From NCBI GenBank assembly GCA_001414485.1, contig LLEY01000072.1, positions 1 through 64,000 of the forward strand: a stretch of 64,000 nt of DNA, given 5' to 3'. The notes under the pieces were generated by a model. It had not been told where the DNA came from, searched no databases, and saw only the letters and a list, made by a program, of their open reading frames with translations. Below, one piece after another: positions 1 through 11,119 of this stretch. How positions within the stretch are numbered: the first letter of the stretch is position 1; every line of letters begins with the position of its first letter. Position numbers and translations under genes: made by a program. The DNA is from Calycina herbarum. Taxonomy: Eukaryota; Ascomycota; Leotiomycetes; Helotiales; Pezizellaceae.

Positions 1-1655
1 ACTACTATCTACGACTATTAATAACTAACTTACTTATGTTTAAGTCTTAAAAATTAAAAGTCTATATAAGAAACTTATAAAGGATTTATAGTTCGTAGCT
101 AAAAGAAACATATACTACTATAATAAATAACATAGTTAAGAGCTAATACTAAAAGAGAGAGATAAAGTCTACTTAGTATAAAAGAATATTAATATAAAAA
201 GACTAAGTAATAAACTAGATTATAAAAAACTTAGACTATTTAAAATTAAATAAGTTAAGAGACCTTTAAATTATAAACTAGTACTACTAAAGATAATAAA
301 CATCTACCTAGTATTCTATATATCCCTACTTAAACTAGTACTACTAGAAGCACTACTAGCCTTATTTATAGAAATTCAACTAGTTAATCTAAATACTAAA
401 TACAAAGTTAAAAGGATTCTTAACTATAAGATTATTAGAGGTAAGATTAAGTATTTAATTAAATAGTTAGATTACCTATATTTAGAAAATACTTAAGAAC
501 TAAGAAGCAATCTTAACTATTACTTAGTAGAACTTTAGGAATTCTACTAATAAAACCTAGGTTTATCTATATCTCGTAGTTTAAAGGAAAGGCCTTAAGG
601 AAGGCTAGGTTAAGACCTATCTTAGATTAGGAACTAATAGGAATAGGCAGAGCTGCTAAGCAGGTAACCTCCGCCTCTTACTATTCTTTTTCCTCTCTCT
701 CTTTCTTCTCTTTCTCTTTCTTTTCTACCTCCTTAGTAGTGTCGAGTTTATTAAGAAAACGAAGCTCTTAATAAAACATTTTATAACACCTTTCTTTTAG
801 AAAGGCCTTCTGCTTTCGTAATCGTAGAATCCTCGTCATTACCTCCTCCTTCTCTCTCTCTAGCTTCTCCTCTTGTTTTTCGATAGAAGCCTAATTACTA
901 GTATAAGGAACGTTCTTCTCTTAGGCGTCGTCGGTCTTATTATATTTTAGTTTTAACTAAACGTATTTAAAATATTAAGAGGATTAGGAGGAATCTATAA
1001 AACATTTACGCTTTTAAGAAGCGTAGTAAGAGTATAGTAATATTTCGTTATAAACTATTTTAATACTTTTTATAAGAAGTATACGTTCTTCTTTCTTCTT
1101 TTATATAAGGTAGGACATAATAGAAAGGAAAGGATACTACTAGTATCTTAACCGAGTTCCTTAGCTTATACTTAAGCGTAAGGATACGCTAGGCTAAGAA
1201 GGGGATAGTATTACGAATCACGTTATACGTAGTAAGTAGTCTAGACAGCGCTCTAATAGGATAAGACACGATATCTAGGAAATAGAAGGTAGTATAAGAG
1301 GGAATTAGTAATATAAAGGTATTTAGATATTCTAGGATCTTACTATTAGATAATTGTTAGAGGTTATATAATAGATCCTGTTAAATCCTATAAGAGATCT
1401 AAAGGGATCTAGGGATCTAGGCTTATATAGGGATCTAGATAGTATAAAGGGTTCTATATAAGACTAGCACTTCTGCTATTAGATAGGAGCTTCGTGCTTA
1501 ACTGTAGTTATTAATCTTATTATTCTATTTAACATCTTTAATATAAGTAACGAGTTTACTTCTAAGTAAACAATCCAGCGTATCTATACTTCTTACCTAT
1601 ATACTAACCTTTAAGACTTAGTTATCTTTGTTTAGTTCGTTTGAGTTTCGTTATA
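1..1655 (+). mobile_element. Ty3/gypsy chromovirus, family C, 3' part only
   Basis: This is the 3' end of a RIP-degraded Ty3/gypsy element cut by the window edge. It reads as the inverted copy of sequence at about 46384-48000, the 3' end of the complete element C. Near 420-560 the plus strand still shows a chromodomain-like signature (KIKYL-K-L-Y...T-E), with W and Q codons turned into TAG/TAA. Position 1209-1655 is its 3' LTR. No ORF survives. The family assignment rests on the full copy; the 5' end is outside the window. Confidence 0.85.
1209..1655 (+). repeat. 3' LTR of family C element
   Basis: The 447-bp segment is the reverse complement of the LTRs at 46384-46829 and 52901-53346 and of the solo LTR at 56192-56648. 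Its ends, TATTACGAAT and TTTCGTTATA, are RIP-altered forms of TG...CA. The candidate target duplication on the right is AATAG; its partner is outside the window. Confidence 0.88.
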
Positions 1656-2009
1656 AATAGTAGCTTTTTACTTTAAATAATATATAGATTACTAATATAT
1701 ATAAAACTCTAGAATTCTACTAAATACTAGAAGAGGCTATAATTAAGAAAGTCTAGTAGTAGATAAAAGAAGAGTTAAAAAAGTTACTCTTTATACTAAC
1801 TTCTAAAGAGAAGTTAATTAAGAAGATTTAAAAGCTTTAGAATCTAATAGATTTATATAATTATTAGATATATACTAAGAGAGTAATATACAAATTAGAA
1901 GACGTTATTAATATATATAGATTAGCTACTATTTATTAATATAAGTTAGAGTTAAAATAATTAGAATTAGATTTATAGTATATTTTTAAAAATAAGGTTT
2001 AGGTTTTGA
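1656..2009. other. AT-rich RIP-degraded relic, unidentified
   Basis: The stretch is very AT-rich with almost no CA or TG. The plus strand reads as a lysine- and glutamate-rich protein remnant with many TAG/TAA codons. I recognise no family and see no terminal repeats. Confidence 0.5.
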
Positions 2010-3345
2010 TATTCTCGCTTAGATATGTCACGAGCTGTAGCCGCAACTCTTACATCATCACGACGTTGTTCGCCACACATGTACAGTGTACTACGTACAA
2101 GGGGTATTGATTGTAACTGCAGGGATATCGCCACAGTAGCTCAACTAATAGTCTGACAGCAAAATCACCTGTTCTAGTCAGATGTTCAGGCTGCTTTAAA
2201 GAGTCAGCTTTTCCTACTCTTATTTTAACAGTATCAATGAATATTCCTACTCTAAAAACACTATACAACGCTTCTAGAGATAACAGACTACGTATACAGA
2301 CTTTATACTATAACGCAGGCTAGTCTATAGATGATATCCTCCTTTCTAATATAGGAATTACACGCTGGCAAGTCTATTATACTCTTAGTAATAGACCTAC
2401 TCCTTAACACTCTACTAGCAGACACGTCCTCCTTAACACACCTCACCGCAAGCACCTTGTCAAATAGGTCACTTAATCCTCTTTTACACGCGAAATCCCT
2501 TAGACAGAGCTTCTATAATAGCTAGAATAGCAGACATAGTATAGAAGCACAGCTATTCAGAAAGCATTTTAGAAGGAAGGGTACATAAGAGCAGTGAGAA
2601 GACGGAAAGCACTACTTTCTAAAGTTAATAGAATTAAGAGGCTTGGCTAGGCTATAGAGCATTTAAAATAGACTAATAAGTAATAGGATAAGATCCTTTG
2701 GAGTGATAAGAGCTGAGTACAGCCAGGGTATCATAGGAGGCAGTGTTATACAAAGCTAATTAGATTATCAGAAGTTAATCATCCTAATTACATTTCTCAC
2801 AAATAGCAGAGGAAGATAGGATAGATGTTTTAGGGGTATATAAGTAGTAAATATAGTAAAGATATAGGATTGTTCTAGGAAAAGGCGTAGAAAACAATTA
2901 CTAAGGAATCCTATTATAAATACGTCTTCCTAGTTATCTGGAATTACCTTTACAACTCTATAGATCTATATCTAAGGCTGTTCTTTTAGTAAGATAGAGG
3001 ACCAGGGCATAATACAGCATATACTCTAGCATATATAGCTAATAGAGGGGTTATGCCTATCTTTCATTGCCTATTTTCTCTAGATCTAAACCCTATTAAG
3101 GCTCTTTAGAATAGGATAAAAGATATTTTATAAGCATTATATCCTAAAGTCTATAGAAACTCAAAAAAGCTAAGAGCAGCTGTTTTAGAAGCCTAGGAAT
3201 CTATTACAGACGCAGAAGTCAGGGACTTGGTTTATACAATGTACTAGCGATGTCAAGATGTCAAAGATGCTAATAGAATATATACAAAGTGGTAGAATAG
3301 TCCGAATAACCTCATTTCTTGATATTTTGCCTATGGTGCCACTTT
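2010..3345 (+). mobile_element. Tc1/mariner-type DNA transposon, inactivated
   Basis: A block of clearly higher GC than its left neighbour encodes a degraded Tc1/mariner transposase on the plus strand. Both borders are approximate: the left is set by the change in base composition near 2010, the right by the end of transposase similarity and return to single-copy-like sequence. I could not find convincing terminal inverted repeats. RIP damage is milder than in the neighbouring gypsy relics, because many CA and TG dinucleotides remain. Confidence 0.8.
2230..3310 (+). pseudogene. Tc1/mariner transposase pseudogene
   Basis: One plus-strand frame reads through as a Tc1-like transposase if TAG is taken as former TGG or CAG. 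The N-terminal helix-turn-helix region ends in a stretch like TPHRKHLV (about 2435-2465). The middle part carries WSDKS-like residues (about 2698-2715). The catalytic core shows QDRGPGHNT (about 2990-3020, second Asp) and DLNPIKALW (about 3083-3110). In the last motif the catalytic Glu of NPIE is Lys, the expected product of a TGAG to TAAG change. Multiple TAG codons and the lost Glu make it inactive. The family is certain; the start codon is not visible. Confidence 0.85.
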
Positions 3346-5690
3346 TAAAGCAGCACCACAGTGGCGATGTTACAATCTTTTACCCCTGTACATAGTATGC
3401 TTGTATCCTTGTTCATATCTGCCCACCCCGCGCGGGGGATAAAAGAAGATCTTCAGACTATTTCCTTTCCTTACTGGTCGTTGCCACAGGCGTATGATGA
3501 ATATTTCGAGTCGTTTGAGGTGGTGACATTGGAACCCGGATGGAGAACCCGGTCGGATGGAGAGGTTGGAGGGTTGCCTATGGTGTGTAGGAGGGGTTGT
3601 ACGAGGCAGGTACCCCTTGCTTGTGTTGTCTTTTTTGGAGGGGGTGGTTACGAAAAGAGATGGAGGGGGTGATAATGGCGTGGGATGCTATAGTCGTCAC
3701 TATGTGTTGCGGGAGATGGAGATTGGTGTTTTTTTGAAAGTGGGTTGTCATTTTGTCTTGCTCGTGGTTGTGGGATTTGAGTAAGTGATCTCAGATCGGG
3801 TGTTATTGTCTGGGGCTAGAATATCGGAGGGAGAGGTGATTTGTTCGTGGGCGAGGGGATAATGGTTGTAGTCGTTCCAGGGGGGCTACTGGAGAACCGG
3901 GTTAATGATCCTTGTAATTCACCGGAGCGATTCGCTATGGATTGCTTTGCTCTGTCTAGTACGGATGATGAGAGAGGCGTGAACTCCATTGGTACTAGGT
4001 TCTCGCCGTTTGGGGAATTAACAGTGGAGGTGAACTAAGTAGATAGATACTATGATTTTCAAATAACTTCGATTTCTACGATCGTGTTCTCTTTGAGTTG
4101 GTAAGAAGTATCTAGACCGTGAAAGAAAACAAAACTGCCAATTCCAATCCAGGTTCGGGAAAATGCGTGATTTTTTGTTAGTTCCTGCTCAATGACTGCG
4201 GGGCTTTGCAATCATGTTCAATTACCTAAGATGCCTAGTTTGAATTGTCTTTTGGAGCAAATGAGTGATTTCGTTGGTTCCTAGAGCTGTTTCGAGGTGA
4301 AGAAACCTTACTTTCTGCTAGAGTAGTTCGTGACATTTACTATTATCTTTCAAAAGCGTTAAGGTGAATTAAATTCAAGTGTTCTAGGTAACTGTTCTAG
4401 TTGAGCCATAATCAAACGATTAGGCGGCAGATGAGAGGCATTCGACTCTGGGCCCGTTACGTATTCATGTACCCCCTGGCGATATCTAGTATTTGAAATC
4501 CAGAACTTTAGACCGTCTTACAAACAACCTTCACTCTTAATTTCTTCTTGCTTCTAGACCATATACAGTCTTTCAATCACCCTGTCGCTTCCTTTTATCT
4601 TTCTTATATTTCGACGGGGAACTACTTCATTTCTTATCATCAAAATTCTATAGGCGGCCAAGTACAAGTACATTTTTTCCACTCAATCAGCCGACATAAA
4701 TACCAACAACAATCTCTTCAACTACCGTTGCTGGATTGTCATAGGGTACCGAAGAGTCGAGACTCGGATAAAGCGATGCATGTGCAACCTTCCCAATGGT
4801 GTAGATCGTTGATTCCAAGTTGAATCGTGGAGTACCTCTCAAGACGGAGGGGACCGGCTCCGCGGTTCTTCTGTCGTGCAGTGCTTGGTTGGTTGTGAAC
4901 TGTTGGTATCTGTTGTATCTAAGTGGCGTTCTGGTTAGATGTGGCCTATGGCTTTGCGTCGGGGGAAAGTGATATACTTGCGTTTTGTGACTTTGTTATG
5001 ACGTGGTGTTAAGCATTGTGGGTTCTCGGGGTAGAGGGATATGATCCCCCGGGTCTGGAAGTGGTGATATGGGAGACATGGGTGTTGTGCGTGATGGGGT
5101 GAGATGGGGATTTTTGATGGTGTGAAGAGGGTAGGATTCGGATGATTGGGATCTACGGGCGGTCTATTTGGGGTTTCGGGCTGGGGTTCGGTGGGTGAAG
5201 ATTGCTCGACAATACTGGCACACCGTAATGGAATATTAGAGGTTTTATAGATGGCGTGCTTTCTTCTCCCACATGTTATAGTCTTATGTTTTTCTAGCTA
5301 TCTAAAATGAATTGAGACTTTTACTAGTGAATCAAAGTCGAGACATCACAACTAAGAAGAGGACGAATTCAGATATTTCATTGGAAAAGCATGTACCCTT
5401 CTCCCGGTCCCGAATTGATTGAGAAACCAAAGCCTGGGTTTTCACAATTAAATCATTTCGGTACAAAGACCCGGGCGAATTAAAGGAGGAGAAAATGGAA
5501 GCGAGTTTAAGCGGGGTCCATTGGTTCGAAATTTTTTGGTTGAAAAGTGAGATGTGATAGAAGAATTGTAGTGACGAATGTTCAGACATCAAGTTCAGAT
5601 CTGCTTTTCTAGAAAATATGGAATCCATAGTTGCAAATATTAGGCACGATTAAGCATCCCCACCTAGCTTATACTCTAAAACGTGACATT
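3346..5690. other. Non-RIP island without a convincing gene
   Basis: These 2.3 kb have normal base composition and keep CA/TG, so they are single-copy-like host sequence between two transposon blocks. Open frames of 103 codons (3361-3672) and 91 codons (4548-4823) have low-complexity or unrecognised translations and no splice pattern I can support. A pyrimidine-rich stretch with CAACAACA-type runs near 4675-4725 resembles a fungal 5' leader, but no coding sequence follows it. It may be a remnant of a lost gene. Confidence 0.5.
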
Positions 5691-5900
5691 ATCAAAACGT
5701 GACTAATACAAAAGTAGAAGCTTCTAGGCCTTTAGGTAAGCTATACTTTGAATTGAACTCGTATACTCTATCCTCTAATTATATAATTAACTAATTCTAT
5801 CTATTTATACTAAATTCGCTATAAGTAATCTCTATAGTTTATAGAAATAACTTAAGTCTTTATATTAAATATTACTAGAATAAGTATCTATTACTTTATA
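5691..5900. repeat. AT-rich relic H, left part
   Basis: The RIP-degraded sequence at about 5838-5898 is an inverted copy of 17410-17465. The copy continues on the other side of the 5901-7758 transposon at 7761, so relic H is older than that insertion. H encodes a lysine-rich remnant that I cannot identify. Confidence 0.6.
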
Positions 5901-7758
5901 ACGTTATCTATAAGCGAGTATAATATATAAGTGAATATAACACGGAATCGTACTACTCTAATAAAAATTATAATTAACTATCTATAATAAATAAAATTAA
6001 TTAAAACTACTCTAATTCCTTCTCTTTAGATATATTAATATTAATTTCATAGGTATATATATTATAACTAGTATTACTACATCGTTTACAGCGTTGTTCT
6101 CTTAGTCAGAGTCTAGTAGCTACCTCTCTCTCTTTATTCTCTTTCTATTATATAGTACTCTAGATATTCTTCTAAGATAAAAGGTTCTATCTCTCTTATA
6201 AAGTTAATATTCCTTCTTAATAGACACGTATCTTTCTAGCTCTTCGACGCTTACTTAGGGTTTTATTTGCCTCTTAAAGATTCTAGACCTCTGCTTTTAA
6301 TAATATAACCTAGTATATTATCTTATATACCTCTTTTATAAATTAGTTAATTACCTAGAAAATTAAAGTTAATAAGCTGTTTTAATATATAAAAATATAG
6401 GATTTTAGGAATTTAGATTATAAAGTCGCTTTAATTAGATTATTCAAGGTTTTTAAAACCTATAGAAGTATGTTAATAGCTGATTTAGAAGATATTAGTA
6501 TATATAGCTTAATATCTAGTAGAGATATTATACTTTCTAGATTAAATAGAATAAGCCTAGCTCTTTAGAAGCTCTCTCGAATATTTATTAGCGTTATAAC
6601 TTACTAGAAAGCGGTATAGAAAGTAGGTAAAAAGTCAGCTTTTATAATATATATAATATATCTCTATATTATATCTTTAATATACTACTTATATACCTGC
6701 TTTAGTAGGCTAAAACAACCGACGTCGAGAGACTAAAGAAGATAAGACGAATAAGAAAGTATATAAAGAGTAATAATATTATTCTCTTTATAATAAAGCT
6801 TAAAATCTATTAAGTAGTAGCTCTCGTAGCTGTTAAGAATAAGTAGATAGTATATACTAATTATCTAATCTCTAGTATACTTATTAAAGTACTAAAGCTA
6901 TTTAAGACCTCTTTTATTTATTATCTAACTGTTATCGCTTATAGTAATACGCTAGTCCTTTAGTAATTTACTATTTTTATACTATAGTACGAGGTAGTAT
7001 TTACTAGCGACGATAATAAACGAGAGAACTATATAGCTATAGAAACTAATACTCTAAATAACTATAATCTATTCTCTATTATCTTACTAAGCTATTTTCA
7101 GCCTTCTACGTCTTTTAGTACTTATAACTACTATTTCTGTCGAGATAATACCTATTATAAAGCTCGTCTTATTAAAATTATAGATATCTTTATCTTAGAT
7201 ACTATATTTAGTAGTTATATTTTAAACTAGTTAAAACTACGTAGAAATCGTATTAAGGTCTTCGTATTAGACTCTCTAGTAATTATACTTCTAATAAAGA
7301 CACGTTTATAAGACTTGTTATCGCTTTATAAAGTTAGAAGCCTAGTTCCTACTAATAGGTACTATGTTATAGTTATAGAGTAGTCGGTTCGCTATATCTA
7401 TTATACTAGTAAGTCTAAGAAGAAATACACGTATATCAAGGTCGAGGATATATTAAACTATTACTAACTCTTCTAGATCTATAAGCTTTCGAGATTTAGA
7501 CATAGAATCGTATTATAAAGATTAACTATGTCGTCGGCGACCTAGTATACTATAATCGACTCTATAGATTATAGCAGCGGCTCTAGCGCTTAAATCACAG
7601 TTACGATCTATAGCCTAACTAGCTAGGAGAATTTTTCTTTTATTACTTTTGTTTTATATCGTGGATTATAGTAGTATTCGAGTTTTAGTTAGAGTAACAC
7701 GTCTCGTATAATTCCGTATTATATTTACTTATATATTATACTCGCTTATAGATAACGT
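5901..7758 (-). mobile_element. Fot1/pogo transposon copy 1
   Basis: The element is 1858 bp with terminal inverted repeats starting ACGTTATCTATAAGCGAG at 5901 and its reverse complement ending at 7758. TA lies on each side (5899-5900 and 7759-7760). Removing it rejoins a host repeat found intact (inverted) at 17410-17465, which proves the borders. The transposase is on the minus strand: a remnant of the QPLDVGCFS motif is at about 6690-6730 and a C-terminal AEVQNLQEANK-like stretch at about 6250-6290, matching copy 2. RIP stops are in every frame. Confidence 0.85.
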
Positions 7759-7883
7759 TATCTTTAAAACATTTAAAATATTATTTAATTAATTTAGTTA
7801 TTCTAAATACTCTAAATAATATAATTTAATAGCTTAAATTACTAGACTTACTACTTATACTAATATAATTAGTTATTTCTATA
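7759..7883. repeat. AT-rich relic H, right part
   Basis: A short RIP-degraded spacer continues relic H after copy 1 (TCTTTAAAACATTTAAAAT, compare the reverse complement of about 17385-17410). It ends where copy 2 begins. Confidence 0.5.
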
Positions 7884-9744
7884 ACGTAGTTTATTACTAA
7901 GTAGTATATATCACCGAGTAGCGTACTTTCCTCTACTTTACTATCTACTAACTTTAATATATATTTTCTTAATAACTAACTATAGAAATCCAAACCTAAG
8001 AAGTACGAATTATCCTAGCTATTAAGACTATTCGAATATCTAAAAAACTTAGTCGTTACTCTACTATAAAAATCTATAAAGTTCTTAAAATAACACTTTA
8101 ATATAGAATAGCTAGCCGAACCTATTATCTTAAAACCAAACCTAATTATTATAAATTAAATAACTTAGAGAAGAAGACACTTGTTTAATATATACTTAAT
8201 CTAGATATAAGAGGATTTGCTCTCTAACTAGCTAGTATAGAAGATATAGTAAATTATATTCTTAAATCGTAGAGAGAAAAACACGTTAATAAGCTTTAGA
8301 TATATCGATTTATATAACGTTAACTAGAATTAAAGACGTGTTTTAATCACGTTTACGACTTTTAAAAAGCCTTATATAAAGATCTAGAGCTTATTAGCGC
8401 GTGGTTTCGACTTATAGAGAATATAAGAGTAAAATATAGTATTTTAAACTACGACTTTTATAACTTTAATAAGACAGGGTTTATAATAGGAATTATTTAC
8501 CTAGTAATAGTTATAACTCGCGCTAATCGACGTAGTAGAGATAAGACAGTTTAGTCTAGTAATTAAGAATAAGCTATAGTAATTACTTATATTAATAGCG
8601 AGAGTCGAGACGTATCTCCGTTTTTAGTAGTTTAAGAGAAGAATTATCTTATAAATTAGTATACTAAGAGCGGCCTTCTATATAACTATGTTATTAAACC
8701 TATAAGTAATAGATAGACTAATAATAAGACAGGCCTAGAATAGCTACGATACTTCGATAAATATACTCGTAGTTATATAAAAGAGCTATATTAAATACTA
8801 GTATTAGATAGATATAAGAGTTATAAATCAGCTGTATTTTAAGAGTATTATAAAGCTAATAATATTATAACTCTTAGACTACCTTCTTATTCCTCTTATT
8901 TAACTTAGCTACTCGACGTTAGATATTTTAGTATTCTTAAAAGTATATATAAGCGTTAAATTAAGACCTTTATTAAAGCTTATATTAACTATATTACTAA
9001 GATTAAGTTCTGTTAAGCTTTTTACGTAGCTTATAAGTAATTAATAATAACTTAAAACGCCTAGGCTAGATTCTACAGAGCTAGCTTAGTATCTTTTAAT
9101 CTCTAGGCTATAATATTAAAGCTTAATATTTAATTATAAACTTCTATATCTACTAGACCTCTCTCTGTAGCTGCTAACTCTTAGGTCTTATAGACCTCTT
9201 ATAATCTAACTAACGCTCTTTTATAAACAACTTTAGTTAAGAATCGTATTTTATACTATTAAGAAAGCTCGCTAACCTCTATTTTCGAGACTATAGCTGT
9301 ATTAGTAAAGGGTATAGAGCTATTAGCTTATAAGATAACTTTGTTATTAGCCGAAGTCTATACTCTTCGTAAAGTAAATAAAGTACTTAGTAAGCGCTAT
9401 AGAGCTAAAAAGACTCGGGTCCGTTAAAGAGATACTCTTACTATAGAGGATATATAAGACGTATTAGCTTAAAAGAAGGTAGAGAAACAGGCTCGACGCG
9501 ATAAGCGTTCTAAGAGAGGTAGGTAAAATAAGAGGTAAACCTCTAGGCGACGGTATAGCACTTGTAGAAAGACTGGTTATAATATACGAACTTGTTAAGA
9601 GGTTATAGATATATCTAGTTTATTAGATTCTAAGTAGTTTTAATTAATATTATTTATTATAGTTAATTAATCTGATATTAAAGTAGTAGAGTAGAGAGAA
9701 AGTACGCTACTCGGTAATATACGCTACTTAGTAATAAACCACGT
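7884..9744 (+). mobile_element. Fot1/pogo transposon copy 2
   Basis: The element is 1861 bp with inverted ends ACGTAGTTTATTACTAAG / CTTAGTAATAAACCACGT and TA at 7882-7883 and 9745-9746. Just inside each end lies a repeat of ACCGAGTAGCGTAC type. The plus strand encodes a RIP-degraded transposase: an N-terminal helix-turn-helix and CENP-B-like part from about 7985, the first catalytic motif NFNKTGFI (normally NFDETGF) near 8460-8490, the second block VLDRYKSYKSAVFQEY near 8800-8850, and LDVRYFS (normally LDVGCFS) near 8913-8933. The catalytic Asp of the first motif is Asn, consistent with C/G to T/A mutation. Confidence 0.88.
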
Positions 9745-10790
9745 TATACTAGAACTCTTATATTATAAACCTAAGAAGCGAAGATATATTTTATAGAAAT
9801 CTAGATAGCGTTTTATATAGAATCTCTTACTTTCTAGTTTATATAAATAGAAGTTTAATAATAGTAAGTGATTTAATTAAGAAGATTAACTTAGAAGATA
9901 AAAAGAAAATAATAAATTAAAACTAGTATTAAATATAAAAGTATAGTTTTTATATAAAGTATCTATTAGAGCTTATAGCGAATGCTAATAATTTAAACTA
10001 TAGAGACGTCTATATATAAGAAGATTCGATTATTCTTTCTAGAGTAGAGTTCTTACTAACTTATATACTTAGTCTACTTATTCTAGAGAATTCTATTAAG
10101 AGTACTCTAGAAGGTTCTATTCGCGAGCGTGCTTAAGCGTACGTTCTACTAAGTATACTCTCGAAGGTTCCCTCGTGTCTATACGTTGCTAAGCGAGGTC
10201 ACGTAAATGCGTCGTTAGAGCACTCTAAGACCTACTCTATAGATATAACCCTTTATAGTATCTATATATATCTCTTCTCGTACTTCCTTTATAATATATA
10301 TTATCTTAAGAATATACTCTTTTATATTTTCTAGATATACTAGAATATCTTAAGATATAACTATAATACTTATATATATCTAACTTACTAGATCTCTACT
10401 TAGTCGTATTAGATAGATTTATAATAAGCTATAATATCTTTTTATAAAGAATTATTAAAAGTCGTTTCTACTATTATTAGTAAAACTTAGTACTTAAAAG
10501 TATACTAGTATATACTAGTCTACTAAATACTTTATTTAAAAAGAAAATTCTTATATAATCTAATTACTTTTTATATAACTCTTTAGTAGCTAAGAGACTT
10601 TTTCTATATTCTTATTTATAAGTAGAATTATTACTATATAAAGATATCTAAGCTCTTATTTTAACTCTTTTTAAAAGTGAAACTTATTATTTTAAGTTTT
10701 TAATCTAAATTTAATATATAATAGTAATATTATTTAAATACTAAGGCTCTAATAGATAATAGTACTACTAAGTAGCTACTAGCTAAGAGC
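9745..10790. other. AT-rich RIP relics, unresolved
   Basis: The stretch is strongly AT-rich. Position 10080-10250 is less degraded, with repeated CTAGAAGGTTC / CTCGAAGGTTC motifs, and may be a piece of an LTR. I found no matching second copy in the window and no readable coding sequence. It ends at the target duplication of element A (AGAGC). Confidence 0.4.
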
Positions 10791-11119
10791 TATAACGGTA
10801 CGAAACAGACAATACTATAAAAGAGGTATATAGAAGTACGTTCCGTAGAATAACATACTTGGATACTAGGCTTTAAATACGAAGGAAAAGATTAAATTAA
10901 CCTTTCTCGATACTAAGAGTAAGGGCATCTATATATAAGAGGGTCGGATAATAATAATAGACTCGGAGGTCCGAACCAGACATTTCTAATACTCGAATAT
11001 ATATCCTATCTAGTATATAACCAAATCTAATACGTAACTCTTATATTCCTATAACCTAAACCGTATCTACTCTGGTACGTAACCTTGGCAATTCCTATTC
11101 CTAATAGCTGGCTATCACA
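10791..11119 (-). repeat. 3' LTR of element A
   Basis: The 329-bp repeat is paired with 16856-17184; it starts TATAACGGTACG (was TGTAACGG) and ends GGCTATCACA. The differences between the two copies are mostly C/T and G/A transitions. Confidence 0.92.

Noticed and set aside
2050..2268. 72-codon minus-strand frame
   Set aside because: It lies inside the Tc1/mariner relic, opposite to the transposase, and has no recognisable product.
3361..3672. 103-codon plus-strand frame
   Set aside because: Its G-rich second half is low complexity, no splice pattern or domain was seen, and a second overlapping frame looks equally arbitrary.
7190..7620. Apparent plus-strand coding stretch in pogo copy 1
   Set aside because: It looked like a novel protein, but the minus strand carries the LDVGCFS motif and C-terminal region of a Fot1/pogo transposase, so it is a shadow.
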